Assembly (NCBI GenBank): GCA_036435485.1
Contig: CM071596.1
Coordinates: forward strand, 18,440,001-18,504,000
DNA length: 64,000 nt
From: Saposhnikovia divaricata
Lineage: Eukaryota; Streptophyta; Magnoliopsida; Apiales; Apiaceae
Reading direction: 5' to 3'
Shown here: in pieces, positions 45,559 through 57,940 of the stretch
How positions within the stretch are numbered: the first letter of the stretch is position 1
Layout of the letters: each line of letters starts with the position of its first letter
Translations under genes and position numbers: made by a program
The notes under the pieces: model-generated
Databases searched by the model: none
The model's input: the letters and a program-made list of their open reading frames with translations, nothing else
What the model was told of the DNA's origin: nothing

Positions 45559-48389
45559 CAATCTGCAAGTGGAAAAATACTAATTTCTCGGTATCCACAA
45601 TCATATAGTCATATATAAACAATGTAAAATTTGAGACAAATCCTACCACCAAGTGTCCAGATTGAACATATAGATTTTGCAAGGGGCCAACAAAACAATG
45701 TACACATTTAGGTGATGAACTGAACTACTCACAAGTTAATCATCACCAAGCTAAAGCGTAAAATATTTTATAGATGTTGACCGGGGGAAAAATAATTCTG
45801 TAAAAAGTCATATAAATCCAATTGGGTCAATTGGTTTCTTAGAAGATGAAAAATTCATGAGCAATTTGTGCAAACTCTCACTGCTATAAATGATAAAAAA
45901 TAATATTTGACTGTCTAATATTAGTACTATATATTCAAATATTACTCAAAATCAAAGGTGAAGCTACCAGGAAAAGGTGCTTTCTTTTAATCAGGTTTAT
46001 TAAAATTTTAAATTTTGGCAACTCCAAAACAAAATTTTATGAAAAAATGCACTTAGACAAATAAAGAAATCTGCATTTTCATAGTTTATGATATTTAGGA
46101 AAACATATGGACAATCATTATAGATTTATATATCATGTGAATTGAACCTCATTTGTTAATTAGTCATCCTATCGAACTTCTAGCAGAATTTTTATCAAAC
46201 AGTTGTAGCATAACAAATCACATATTGCACCTACAACAACGTTTGTCCAGAAGTGTATAAACATTCATTAGCAAAATTAATATTAGTCTATTAGCCGTAA
46301 CACTAATTCGATATGTCCAATGAATGTATATGTTGTTATCGTCACCATGTCTACTAAAACAAAACATGTAGACAATGAATACAATGGAACCAACTTGGAG
46401 CACAAGAAACCAAAATCATCACTATAGTAATGAAATCATCACTTTAATATCTACAAAGAAACAAACCATTTGAGCAGAAACTACTACCTTCTTTGGCCGA
46501 AATATGGTATATATCTCATATTCAACATCCTCCAAATCAAATAAAATGTTATCAAATGATAAAATTTCAAGAAAATTACATATCAATATAAAAACAATCA
46601 TACAAAATAGACAAAAAACTATAGAATTTGCATCATCAAGCAACTCAATAACTTAAGATGAAAAAATACATATATGTATAATTCAGAAATCAAAATTTTG
46701 ACAATCTAAACTTTGAAAAAATACACTTTGTTCACTCAATCAAACAGATGGATATATATTAACTCTATTCATTTGACAAACACATGATATGAATGCAGAG
46801 TGCTAAGAAAAGGAAGCAAAAACCAACATAAAAACTTGGAGGGAGATGGAATGGGCTTACCTCACCAACAAAATCTCAGTTCATATTTCTTTCCAGTTAA
46901 CAATCCTGAATCAAACACAAATAAAGTGGTCAAAACATGAGATTCTTTGTTATATATTAAAACAAAGTCATTCATGAAAATTAATCGAAAACTAAAACAG
47001 ATAAGGTGGTCAAAACATAAAAATTAAAAATGTGCATAACATAAAGCTCCAAAATCATTCACTCGTGCATTTTATCAAACAGTTGGTGGATCAAAATCAT
47101 AAACATTTTATCAAATAGTTGGTGAGACTGAAATCATGAGCATAAACTTACAAAATCATTCACTCGTGCATTTTATCAAACACTTGGTAGGATCAAAATC
47201 ATAAACATAAAATAATTTCAAAATCATATATCTATGCAATTAATCAACAAACTAAAATCATAGGAAATATGTGAATAAGAACAAATCACGACTCCATGTA
47301 TAAATTGCATACCTTATTATGTTCTAATAATATCTAATGATTGTACATGTTATCCTCAACAATATATCTCTTACTACCTGCAAATAAAAATAAAAAATTT
47401 AGTTAGAAATTTACCAGTGAAAAGAATATAATCATGATGAAACATATAAAGATCCAATTCATATATGGAAATAAAGGAAAGGATGACTATAATAAAATTT
47501 AAAAATTTAACATAGTTTGTATGAATTAGAAAATGAGAGAGAGGATGAATTTCAAAATTCAAATTCAATGTACATGGACGGGGTTTAAAAATTTTTTTTG
47601 AAAGTTTTGAATTCTAGGGAAACGTATAATACATGTAAATAGGTATATTATACATATAATACAATAATATATGTAGAATATAACAAATTCAATGGCATTT
47701 GACTGTAAATAAAAAGTAGATGGATATTTTAGTCATTAAACCATACAAAGCCTTCAGGAAATATATATTAAAGTGATTATTGTTGCATCCTATCCTATGA
47801 ATTATTTGAGAGTATTATTTTATTAAGAAGTTATAAATATGTATGGTATGGTATAAGATTAGTTCAGTTTCACACCTCCTCTTGGGTAGCCATAGCCTAA
47901 CAAAGAAATCAACATTAATAATCTTAACCTAATAAGAAAGCGATGGATAACAATGAGTTCCTTTCTACTAGCAAAAGAATGGTCCCTTTCTACTAGAAAA
48001 AAAATTCGTGGCAGTACATTTAGCATGCAACAATCTTACTAAAACAAAAGAAAGTGATAAATAAATTATTGAGTACAGCATATTGGAGCAGATCCAATAT
48101 TAAATGTAAAATCATTATAATTATCTTTATAATTTCTATCACAAAGAAAAAATTGCACTTTAATTCTAATGCAAATTTTAGTTACTTAATTCTAAATTGA
48201 GCTAAATTTTATTCAATTTTGTTAGCAGGGTTTAATTAACATATTGGACTTTTATTTGAGATTAATTAAATTAATCACTGTTATTGCATGAATATGCTAC
48301 CTAGCTCAACAACTTAAAAGCAATGGATGCATGAAAGTTCCAACCCCCAGTAGTTCCAAATAGTTGACCCTTTATCATAATTTTGCTAG

Positions 48390-48392
<3 letters not shown>
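45559..48392. other. AT-rich spacer, no gene recognised
   Basis: No convincing ORF or terminus. Degenerate direct repeats of a segment with cattcactcgtgcatttta and atcaaac.gttggt occur at 47055-47230. This DNA was contiguous with the sequence left of 11156 before the first nest was inserted. Confidence 0.5.

Positions 48393-48459
<67 letters not shown>
48393..48459. repeat. TA microsatellite
   Basis: Nearly pure (TA)n directly left of the MITE at 48460. Confidence 0.95.
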
Positions 48460-48461
<2 letters not shown>

Positions 48462-48910
48462 GACCCCTTCTACAGCCACAGTTGGATATAATCTAATATC
48501 CAACCAACCCATCTGTGACCAACCAGTAAAATAATGCACGGCTAGGATTTGAAAAGCTTACGCTACATTATATAGCGTATTACGCTATATAATATAGCGT
48601 AAGTTTATACCCAAATCCCTCCGTTTCTAATTTGATTTTTTCCGTCAATTGGTGAGATATTTTTGAAATCCGATTTCACTGTATTTTTCTACATCTCACA
48701 ACGATCATTTTGCATACCATATTTGATATATTTCGACACAATTTAAATGGGGGTTTTGAAAACTTTAACTTACGCTCTATTATATAGCGTATACGCTATA
48801 TATAATAGAGCGTAAGTCTCCTCATCCTGATCGTTGATTGGATGTTTTAACGGTATAAGATGGATTGGTTGGATATTACAAAATATCCAACTGTGGCTGG
48901 TGACCCATTT

Positions 48911-48912
<2 letters not shown>
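48460..48912. mobile_element. MITE with long inverted ends and internal palindromes
   Basis: The first and last ~50 bp are imperfect inverted repeats sharing cagccacagttggatat and aatatccaaccaa on complementary strands. Two near-perfect internal palindromes lie at 48557-48603 (47 bp) and 48769-48816 (48 bp), both built from ttacgct...tatagcgta. It sits exactly between two TA microsatellites, so a TA target is likely. There is no coding sequence. I cannot name the superfamily; a TA target would fit Tc1/mariner, but the ends do not look like Stowaway. Confidence 0.7.

Positions 48913-48970
<58 letters not shown>
48913..48970. repeat. TA microsatellite
   Basis: (TA)n directly right of the MITE. 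Together with 48393-48459 it was probably one run before insertion. Confidence 0.95.
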
Positions 48971-48972
<2 letters not shown>

Positions 48973-49028
48973 TTACTATAAGCATTTTTATAACCCAGCA
49001 TAATATATAATACACTGCAACTAAGAGG

Positions 49029-49470
49029 ATGACCATGCTCAAGTCGCTGAACAAGCTCTCTTCTACATTAGTTCCTCTCCGTCCTTTTTCTTGTTACATG
49101 GTTTGTTCGTTCCTTACAATCATCATCTCATACAGTGCCTTCATTTTTTCTTTTAAACTCTATATTGTTGTTGCAGTCCTCTTTGCCGCCTACTGCTGTT
49201 CCTGGTGAGCAAGATCCTGGCATAGCTGTAAGCTCTCTCTGTACTCTTTGAAGATCCTGCTGTTCCCGTGTGTAATTTTTTTATGAGGTCTATCATGCTT
49301 AATATATGTAGAGTACATTTTTTGTCCTTGTTAAATGTATGGATTTGACAGATTGGTGACATTAGTGGAGATGGTGACATTAGTGGATAGAACAACTGTC
49401 ATCTCCACTTGAAAAGAAGAATCCAGAAGTTGCAGATCTTATCGAACATGAAAAGGCGAGGCAGTGGAAG
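49029..49470 (+). pseudogene. 5' fragment of mitochondrial serine hydroxymethyltransferase
   Basis: Exon 1 from ATG 49029 encodes MTMLKSLNKLSSTLVPLRPF and SCYM, a Ser/Arg-type mitochondrial presequence, and ends at a GT donor (49101). Exon 2 from 49177 gives SSLPPTAVPG. A third exon to 49470 gives QLSSPLEKKNPEVADLIEHE and KARQWK, ending at GTATAT. This matches the N-terminus of plant mitochondrial SHMT (SCYMSSLP..., then QLNAPLE...DPEIADIIEHEKARQWK). The enzyme interconverts Ser and Gly in photorespiration, but the catalytic part is absent. Introns are kept, so the piece came from genomic DNA, not from a cDNA. Splicing between exons 2 and 3 looks disturbed (49200-49385). It lies just left of a Helitron end at 49563. 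Confidence 0.82.
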
Positions 49471-50280
49471 GTATATATGTACGAGATTTGTATTAAACTC
49501 TGCTTTTATTGAAGTTAAAATATGCACATCTACCGATCCACTCCTGAACACATTAAAGTAAACTAGCATAAATACCTGTGTCTTGCACGGGGCGCTAGCT
49601 TAAAATGTGTTTTAAAATTAAATCGTGTATGATTAAGGTTATTTGAAGTATAAAATTGATTTTAATAGAGTTTTGCTTGTTAATGGTATATATGTAACTA
49701 TTGCATACTTACTTAAATATGTCAGTTTTTAATTTTATTGTGGATCATTGAAAAGAATCTGAGTGTTCAATAGGTGATGTCTATGATATATAAGTTCCGC
49801 AAATCATATATTATACATGATCATGTATATATATATTTTTTGAATTACCTTTATAAATAATACATCATATATTATATATGATCCTTCTTTTCTTCAAATG
49901 TCATATTTTGAATCGCACATTAGTTAATTTGTATATAAAATGTAATGTGTTATTTTAGGATTCGTCTTTTCAAGGCCAAATATTTTTACTACCCGAAGAG
50001 TTTGACTGATAAATTATTGTATCTTATGTAATAATATACAATTTTCTTATTACGTTAACAACTCAATATTTTCATTCTAATATATTGTTGGATAGTATCC
50101 ATAACATTAATTAAAATATCATTTTATAACTCAATTATATATTTTTTGTGGTTCTTTAATCAATAAATGAAAAACAATAAAAAGTCCAAATCTCATTTAA
50201 TACCCAATAATATTTAACCAATATTATTTCATATATCATACAAATACACATTGTGTGTGTGATCTTAAACACATGTGAAA

Positions 50281-50340
50281 GTGTGACCTAGTGGTATGTA
50301 GATGCACAAGTTAACTTGATGGTACAAGTTTGATTTCCAC
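50281..50340 (+). other. tRNA-like module (A and B boxes)
   Basis: A-box-like gtgacctagtggta and B-box-like aagtttgattccac-type sequence about 40 bp apart. No tRNA fold is apparent. Confidence 0.4.
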
Positions 50341-50627
50341 TAAAAAAGATTTTTTTATATATAAACAACAATGTAAGGGTAAATTAGTCATTTTATTATG
50401 AATAAAATATCTCATTAATTTTCAGTCTTGTTCGTGTATTATATATAAAAAATTTTAGATGTTAGTTTTACAATCAATTAATCTTACATATTTATTTTGT
50501 ATGTTGTTTTAACGAAAAAGTTATGTAATTTTACGTTTTAAAAAAATACATATGTTCCAACTATTTCTCATTCAAGTCGCACACACGCATTCACATATTA
50601 TGTGTATGATTTATGACACAAATGAAT

Positions 50628-50689
50628 TGCTAGCCCAGTGGCATGATTGTATCCAAATTTGTTACATGACCCAAGTTCAATCCCCACCA
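50628..50689 (+). other. tRNA-like module (A and B boxes)
   Basis: A-box-like TAGCCCAGTGGCATG fits the Pol III consensus well. The B-box-like AAGTTCAATCCCCA has one core change. Confidence 0.45.
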
Positions 50690-51090
50690 ACCAAAAAATT
50701 CAATTCAAATTAAAAAAAATTATATTACAAATTCCGCGCATCACACGGGTTTTAAGCTAGTTTAAATAATTCAATAATATGTTTAAGTGGACTACGTACT
50801 ATATATTATTAACTTATATATAAATGTACAAATAAAATCGTGATTACATATTGTTAATAAGTCAAAATGATCAAAATACTAAATATTTAATATTCACGCA
50901 ACACATACAAATATATAATTGATTACACATGTCTATTGTGCTCAAATGTTATAAACATGTACAATTTAAAGATATAACCTAAGTTTAATTTAGCTCCATA
51001 GTTATTTTTATATGTTTTGAAGTTAAACAAATGTATTACTGTTAAACGACATTAACATACTACGTGTATAATTTGAAAACACATGTGATA

Positions 51091-51150
51091 ATGTGACGCA
51101 GTGGTAAGAGAATGCATAATATACTTGATATACTCAAGTTCGATTCCCAC
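51091..51150 (+). other. tRNA-like module (A and B boxes)
   Basis: A-box-like TGACGCAGTGGTAAGAG and B-box-like AGTTCGATTCCCAC, close to consensus. This is the best preserved of the three plus-strand modules here. Confidence 0.5.
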
Positions 51151-51329
51151 AAATGTTTACAATACATTAAAAAGTCTTACAAATTTTATCTTGTGTTGTT
51201 GTATTATATATATAATAGACTATATTAGTAGGAGAGTACTAACATATTATATGCTTCAATCATATCCTACTCCTATGCTTCAATCATATCCTACTCACTG
51301 TTTAGAAAGCCTATTAACGTTATTCTTTT

Positions 51330-52882
51330 AATCACGGGATGTTTCATGCACTGGCATCATTTGATTTTATATATAATGGTGGTTAGTTGGTTAACACTTT
51401 TTCAAAAAGTTTGTTAACACCTTCCAAAAACAAAAAACAAATCAAAATGTAATTAATTTTAATTAAAAAAAAATCACATATTTTACATACCATTTCATTT
51501 ATATTTACATTAGAAATATATTATCAATCTGTACTATGATATAATTGGTTGGTTAGCTAAAACCTTTCTAAAAAACTTATTAGCACCATCTAAAAAAAGA
51601 AATTAAAATAGTTACTATAATTTATTTAAAAAAATAAAATACATATTTTACATAAATACATACTCTATCACTTATACTTCAACTGAAATTCAACTACATA
51701 CTCTTTCAATTATATTAATTATTTGATTTAAAATAAATTTTAATTTATTTTAATAAAGTTTATTATTAATTTTAAACTTACATTGTTCGATACTTAATTT
51801 TATGACATAATATATCATTAATTTTACGTTATTTTTAAATTTTAATGTTAAATATCTTAAAAATTCAATAGATATTTTTAAAAAATTACTTAGTGTAACC
51901 TAAAATCGTAGATGAAAGAATCGTAGGAATAAGTGTGTGTGGACGATGATTCTAATCGGGATATAATTGAAACGTTTATAATTCTGTAAAACAACTGTTT
52001 TTTATTTTTAATAAATAATATATGATTTAACTGAATTTGAAATTTTTAACACCTTCTTCTAATTTTTTAAAAATATATTTTTATACCTTGGTTCGTTGGT
52101 TAGTTGATTAACACATTCCCAAAAAGTTTGTTAACACCTTCAAAAAAAAATAAATCAAAATGTATTTAATTTTAATTAAAAAATAAACCACATATTTTAC
52201 ATACTATTTTGATTATATTTGCATTAGAATTCTTCACCAACACATAACTTCTTTTTTTTTACTCTTTCGAGAAACCAATATCTTTTAAAATTAATTTAAA
52301 CAATTTTAATATAAAAAATTATTAATAAGTTAATAAATTAATAAAAATAAAAAGAAAAATAAATATACTTTCTATTTGTACTATACTTTTACAAGAAAAA
52401 TATGCTATAAATGGTTGGTTAGTTAAAACATTTCTAAAAAAACTTATTAATCCCTTCTAAAAAAACAAGTTAAAATACATACTATAATTTACTAAAAAAA
52501 ATAACATGCATATTTTACATAAATACATACTCTATCAGTTATACTTCAACTGAAATACAACTACATACTCTTTCAAATTTTACATAAATACATATTCTAT
52601 CATTATACTTCAACACAAATTCAACTACATACTCTTTCAATTATATTTTTAATATAATTTTTTTAACTTGTTATTTTTAGGAAAGTTTTAAATTTTTTTG
52701 GAGGCAATACATACTTTATACTTTAACTAAAATTCTATTACATATTATTTCAATTATATTTTTAATATATTTTTTTAACTTGTAATTTTTAGAAAGGTAT
52801 AACAATTTTTTTTTGGAAGGCGTTAACCAACCTACCAACTAACCAAATATACCTTGTTTTGCTTATAATAGTATAGTATAGA
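51330..52882 (-). mobile_element. Helitron-like region ending at a 5' terminus
   Basis: The right end (minus-strand start TCTATACTATACTATTATAA, complement of 52863-52882) is a typical Helitron 5' terminus. 51750-52020 is related to 1520-1830. Inside, a unit with ggttggttag, cttattaa and catactctatca recurs at about 51540-51720, 52400-52640 and 52680-52800. The 3' end is not clear, so the left boundary is approximate. Confidence 0.4.
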
Positions 52883-53482
52883 TTAGATGATAACCACAGA
52901 TCCGAGAAAATTTAATTAAATTGATCATTAATTTATTATATATAATTACGTTATTTACAAAGAATTTATTTATTAATAAAAGTCATTTTATATATTAATT
53001 ATTCAAGAAAATCGAGGAAAAAAACCAAATCATTCTGATATATACGTAAAAATGTACATGATTATGATAAATACGTTATTTGTGAACTGAATAGAGTTAT
53101 AATAAAAAATTACAATTATAATAGTATTTAACAATTTTATTAAAAAATAATATAGAATCCTAGGAGATAGGAATCTTAGGGGTGGGACCAAATTTTGGTA
53201 CCGAAGAATCATTAAAAATGGATTTTTAAAGAAACTTAGTATTTTAGGAAAAATAGAATTCTATTAAAAAATTACAAATAAAAAAATTATAATCATAATA
53301 GGATATTTATTTTTATTCTAATTTTTAAAAAACAACATAAAATTTGAGGGGAAGTAGGATTTTAGGGGTGAAACCAAAAAACACCATTGAATTCGAAGGT
53401 AAGTAGGATTTTAGAGCTAAAACTAAAATATAATGCTAACCAAAAAAATCGTACTCTTAAAAGAGAGTTTAGCTTATTAATA
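52883..53482. other. AT-rich spacer
   Basis: No gene recognised. A segment with atcttaggggtgggaccaaa and its relatives (gattttaggggtgaaaccaaa) recurs at about 53160, 53345 and 53400. Confidence 0.5.
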
Positions 53483-54127
53483 AGAGTAAAGTGCACTTTG
53501 TGTACCTGAACTTTGGGCAGGACACCACTTGAAATAATATATTTCAGAAACTGCCACGGGCAATACGGAACAAAGTAACTTTTTACAGAGAGTGTACTAC
53601 CGTCTATTTATGTGTAACGGCGTCATATGCCCAGGGGTAAAACAGACATTTGCCCTAGCATTTGGGCGGTACTTTAAGTGTCTTCTTGCCTCCCTTTCTT
53701 GTACATCTACAACTTTAATCAAGAATAGCTTTAATCAGTAGAACACTTTAATCAAGAGAAGTCTGTACTTAGAGAAGAGAAAGAAGACGATGGCTTGGGC
53801 TGTTCGACCAAGAGAAGAAAGAGACACATTTCCTCCAAATGAGGTCCCACAGTATACATGCAAGCATCCTTTTCGTAATTAGGGTTTAATTAAAATTAGG
53901 GGTATTGTTTATGTAATTAGGGTTTTTTAAATGGTTTTCATACTTTAATCATGTTGTTGACGGTTTTAGATGCAATGAGTTTGGGTGTTTTATTGGTTTC
54001 TGCGAGTAATTAGGGTTTTTTAATTTTTGTGGTCCCAATTGATTTGTTTATTCATTTGTTTATGTCTATTCGATCTGTATTTGTTTTCAAACCCCACTTC
54101 TGTTTGTTTTGTTTGTCAATGTTCCAG

Positions 54128-56190
54128 CACCGGAGTTGTTTACTATAAAACTGTATCATGGGGGGGTAATGACAGAGAATCCAAGACAGTATGTTGGTGG
54201 TGATTTTGACTACGTGGACTTCTGTGATGTAGACAAGATGTCCATGTTAGAACTGGGTGGTATGTTAAAGGAGCGTGGGGTTTTTGGGTGTCAAATGTAC
54301 TACTATAAGTTCCCTAAAACTGATTGGATTAATGGTGTTTGGACCTTAGAGAATGATACTGATGTTTTCGAAATGTGTGAACTGGTGCCACCTTCTAGAT
54401 TGGTGTTAGTGTTTGATGTTGAATTCCAGCCTCTAGCTCAGGAAAGCCAAATTCCATCACAGAGCTATATTCCATCACAAGATCCAGACTTGGAATTTGT
54501 TGAGGCTGAATATGATAGAGATTTTGTCAGAGAAATGTTTGATGAGGATGGTGGCTACGATGAGAATGCAAGCTACAATGACAGTGACTCGGAAGATGAA
54601 GACTATGTGGTAAACCAACATGATGAACTGAGTGATGACTCATTCCATTCTGACTCTTCAAATGAGGACAGTACAGATGAAGATGTGGCTTACTACAAGA
54701 AGGAAAGAGCAAAGAAGAAGGTTGCTAAGGAGACTGCAAAAGCTACTAAGGAGGGTAAGAAAGCTGCTAAGGAAGTACTAGGAAGGATGGTCAGAAAGCT
54801 GAGTGTAACAAAGAGAAAGAGAAAGAGAGTGCCACAAAGGTGGGGAAAAATGAGGATATGGGTTCCTCTAGTGACTCTATTTTCTATGATAGTGAAGAGG
54901 AAAGAATGGCTGCCAACTCCACTGATGAGGATGAGATAAGTTGGCTAGTGTTTGATAAAGCTGAGATGGCCAATCCTAAATTTCAGCTGGGCCAGTTGTT
55001 TCCCAGTGCAAAAGTGCTTAGAGATGCTATCAAGAAGCAAGCTATCATGGAGAGGAGAGGGATCATTCAGAAGAGGAATTATGGCTCCAAAGTCAAATTC
55101 GTGTGTCATGGACGTTGTAAATGTAGTATTTATGGGACCAAAATGCCAAACTCTGACACTTACCAGATAAGAGTGTACAATCCAAAACATACTTACATTC
55201 AAACCTTTGAGCAGAAGCAAATAAACTCAAGATGGATAGCTAATCATTATGAAAATGATATTAGGATAAACCCTACTTGGCCTTTGACAGCATTCTTAAA
55301 AAAAAGTTGTCAATGATTGGGGTTGTCATGTGAGTATTTATGCAATTTCACGAGCTAAAAAGATGGCACTGCAAAAAATTAGAGGCAGGCATGATGAGCA
55401 GTATGGTCAGGTATGGGACTATGCTAATGAGCTTCTAAAGGCAATGCCTGAGAGCACAGTGTTAGTAATGACAGAAGACACAGCAGATCCTGAGAAGAAG
55501 CTATTCAAAAGATTCTACAGTTGTTTTGGCCCAATTAAGAAGGGATTCAAAAGTGGTTGCAGGCCACTAATTGGACTTGATGGGTGCCATTTAAAAGGAC
55601 CTTATGGGGGCCAACTGCTAACAGCCATTGGGACAGATGCTAATGATGGCATGTACCCCTTGGCTTGGGTAGTTGTGGAAGTAAAAAATTCTGACTCTTA
55701 GAATTGGTTTTTGAAGAATGTGGTTGAAGATTTGCAGATTGTTAATGATGGTAGTTGGACATTCATCTCTGACAGGCAGAAAGGCTTAATTAATGCTCTT
55801 GAGAACATAGTGCCTAATGCAGAACATAGGTTCTGTGTTATGCACTTATACAGAAATATGTGGAAGGACCACAAAGGAATTGGTGTGAGGATGTGCTTGT
55901 GGAAAGCAGCAAGGGCCACCACTGATTACACCTACAATAAACACATGGAAGAATTAGGAAAGGTATCTCTTTTAAATTACTTTTCAATTACCTCACTTGC
56001 ATTTTATATTACAACTTCACCTAACTTTGTTATTTATTTCCCAGCTGTCTAAGAAGTGCTATGATTGGTTGGCTGAAAAACCTAGGAGCCAGTGGAGTAG
56101 AAGTGCATTTAGGATGACTGCAAAATCTGATCAATTTGTGAATAACCAATGTGAGGTCTTCAACAGCAGTATTGGTAAGCATAGATGAAA
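54128..56190 (+). pseudogene. MULE (MuDR-type) transposase, broken
   Basis: Coding starts after a likely splice acceptor (ccag, 54124-54127). A small first exon may begin at ATG 53790. The order is: an N-terminal domain (ELFTIKLYHGGVMTENPRQY), an acidic Asp/Glu/Ser region, the MuDR-type N-terminal domain (FQLGQLFPSAKVLRDAIKKQ ... CHGRCKCSIYG) and the MULE transposase core with GLDGCHLKGPYGG (first Asp) and SDRQKGL (second Asp). CVMHLYRN follows. An 82-bp GT-AG intron at 55963-56044 joins EELGK to LSKKCYDWLAEK. Frame changes lie upstream of about 54840 and at the A run near 55303; an in-frame TAG lies at 55699-55701. The C-terminus, including any SWIM domain, is lost to the Copia insertion. 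It is not functional. Confidence 0.85.
55963..56044 (+). other. Intron in the MULE transposase
   Basis: GTATCT ... TTTCCCAG, 82 bp, AT-rich. Removing it keeps the transposase frame across the junction. Confidence 0.8.
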
Positions 56191-56197
56191 GGCAGAG

Positions 56198-57239
56198 TGT
56201 GTAAACTTGTAACACTATAACTAATGTAACTCAACTAAAGGAAAAGATACTTAACCAGAAGACAATCAAGAACAAGAAGTCACAAGAAATCAACACTAAA
56301 TGAAGACAAGGTAATTGATACAACTCAACATGTTAACTATGATCAATCCAAGAAGAAATCATTGAGAGAAGTTCAAGTCAAAGTTGTTCATGCCTCAGTG
56401 ATTTGGAAAGCCAAGAATCAAGATCATAACTATCAGTATCAATAAGACCAATTGATTTCAAGTGAACAAGAAGGAAAGCAAATATTGGAAAGCCACATTA
56501 CTAATTGGATATGGTAATTTATTCAAGAAGCAAAAACCCTATCAAGACTAGTCACTTATGAACCAGACCGTTGCATCAAGTGTCAGGACATTGATAACAA
56601 GTTTATGTCAGTAATAAAGATCCATATTCAAGAGCTTAGTGAAGAACAAAGAAGACATGAAGATATCACAAGTTCAAGATGTGCATTGAAGTTTCAAGTT
56701 GAAGACCAGAATATTTTCTAAGTACTAAATATTCTAGATGACCAAGTAGAAGTTTCTAAGTAGAAGTTCTACTTAGAACTTCGAGATGGCTAAGTAGAAA
56801 TTCTCAAGTAGAAGTTCTACTTAGAGTGCAGCTTCAACATGACACATGGCATCTTCTGATTGGCAGATTTCCAAGCTTTCAAGTTAAGGCAAGATTTATG
56901 TGGACATCATTGGGCCACGTACATCTTAGTCTTTGAAGACTACAGGACATAGATTACATGTAGTATAAATAGAAGTACTTGTGTAATGTTTTAGCAAGAG
57001 AGCAATAGTTGAGAGAAACACAAGAAAAAGAGAGAGAGTGCATTCACAGAGCTTAGTATCATTCACTTCTCTCTGAACTTCTGTCATACTTTGTAATGAA
57101 TGTTGTAGCAACCATTTCAAGTTATATATAAGAAATATATTTCTTGAATCTGTGTGTTCATTTATTGCATCGTATTTATTGCTTCTCATATTCGAAAAGT
57201 TGTATTCACCCCCCCTCTACAACACATTTGGACCTAACA
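56198..57239 (+). repeat. 5' LTR of the second Copia element
   Basis: About 1042 bp, ending GGACCTAACA before the primer site. A TATA box (TATAAATA, 56964-56971) is preceded by a cluster of aagtagaa/ttctactt motifs (about 56745-56825), several forming palindromes. The start is inferred from a TGTGTAAAC sequence after the MULE reading frame. Confidence 0.75.
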
Positions 57240-57241
57240 AT

Positions 57242-57253
57242 TGGTATCAGAGC
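57242..57253 (+). other. Primer binding site of the second Copia element
   Basis: TGGTATCAGAGC, two bases after the LTR end; complementary to initiator Met-tRNA. Confidence 0.95.
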
Positions 57254-57940
57254 TATATGTTTAACATACAAAACATAGATCCTTGTGTTGAGTAAAAGAA
57301 TCGTGAGTTTTCATTTTCAAGATCTACTTTTCATTTTCTTGAAAAGTGTACTTTAATTCGTTTGTAGTGAAAACTCATCCGAAAAATTATTTAAATACTC
57401 CAGGTGTAATTATTTAGCTTGGGTGTATTTTAATTAATTTTTGTGAATTAATCTGGGTACTTTCATATTTGGTGTTCTTGAGTGTTCATCATCTGTTCTT
57501 ATCAAAGAAGACAACCCAACAACTTTTTGATCTCCTTTTCAAACAGAAAAATAGTAACAGAATAAAAAGGTGTTTTTGGACTTTGTGATTTGCATTATTC
57601 ACGGCCGAAAGTGAAACAAGACATATTCATTACCTAGCACGTGGGTTAGGTGGGTTAGGTGAGTAAAGCATTCAAAGTCAAAAGGTGTTAAAGAGATAAT
57701 ATTGTTTATTCAATATTAAAGTAACCTGCAGAAAAATTATTCTAAGGACAAAAGTTCTACATAGAATTTCTACTTGAGATTTTCTACATAGAATTTCGAC
57801 TTGGACAATTTCTACTTGGTGAATTTCGACTTGAGCAAAATTTCTACTTAGAGAAATTTCGACTTAGGCAAAAGTTCTACATAAATATTCTACATAGCCT
57901 AGTCTTGGGTACTTAGAAACTTTTAGTGACCAGAATTGAA
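57254..57940 (+). promoter_or_regulatory. Leader with ten spaced TTCTACTT-type motifs
   Basis: The 690-bp leader holds, at 57746-57900, about ten copies of a motif tt(t/g)c(t/g)ac(t/a)t(a/g)g at spacings of about 14-18 bp. The same motif lies in the LTR. No upstream ORF of note is seen. Confidence 0.65.

Larger units (their letters stand above)
49563..51219 (-). mobile_element. Helitron-like element with tRNA-like modules
   Basis: A minus-strand CTAG end at 49563-49566 with a GC-rich stretch (cctgtgtcttgcacggg, 49575-49591) and a TC start complementary to GA at 51218-51219 could delimit the element. Inside, a plus-strand Helitron 3' end (ccgcgcatcacacggg, then CTAG at 50757-50760, then T) shows a second, oppositely oriented element whose start was not found. 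No coding sequence is present. The assignment of the two outer ends to one element is an inference. Confidence 0.4.
53483..56197 (+). mobile_element. Mutator-like element (MULE), 5' part
   Basis: The sequence from about 53483 (gagtaaagtgcactttgtgt) looks like the terminal region that plant MULEs often show. The transposase gene follows. The element is cut by the second Copia element at about 56198; its 3' part is outside the window. The left boundary and target duplication cannot be fixed without the other end. Confidence 0.6.

Noticed and set aside
49029..49470. A complete SHMT gene
   Set aside because: Only the presequence and the first short exons are found; no catalytic exon follows in the window.
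50628..51150. Functional tRNA genes
   Set aside because: A- and B-box-like motifs are present, but I cannot form an acceptor stem, anticodon arm or T arm with proper pairing.
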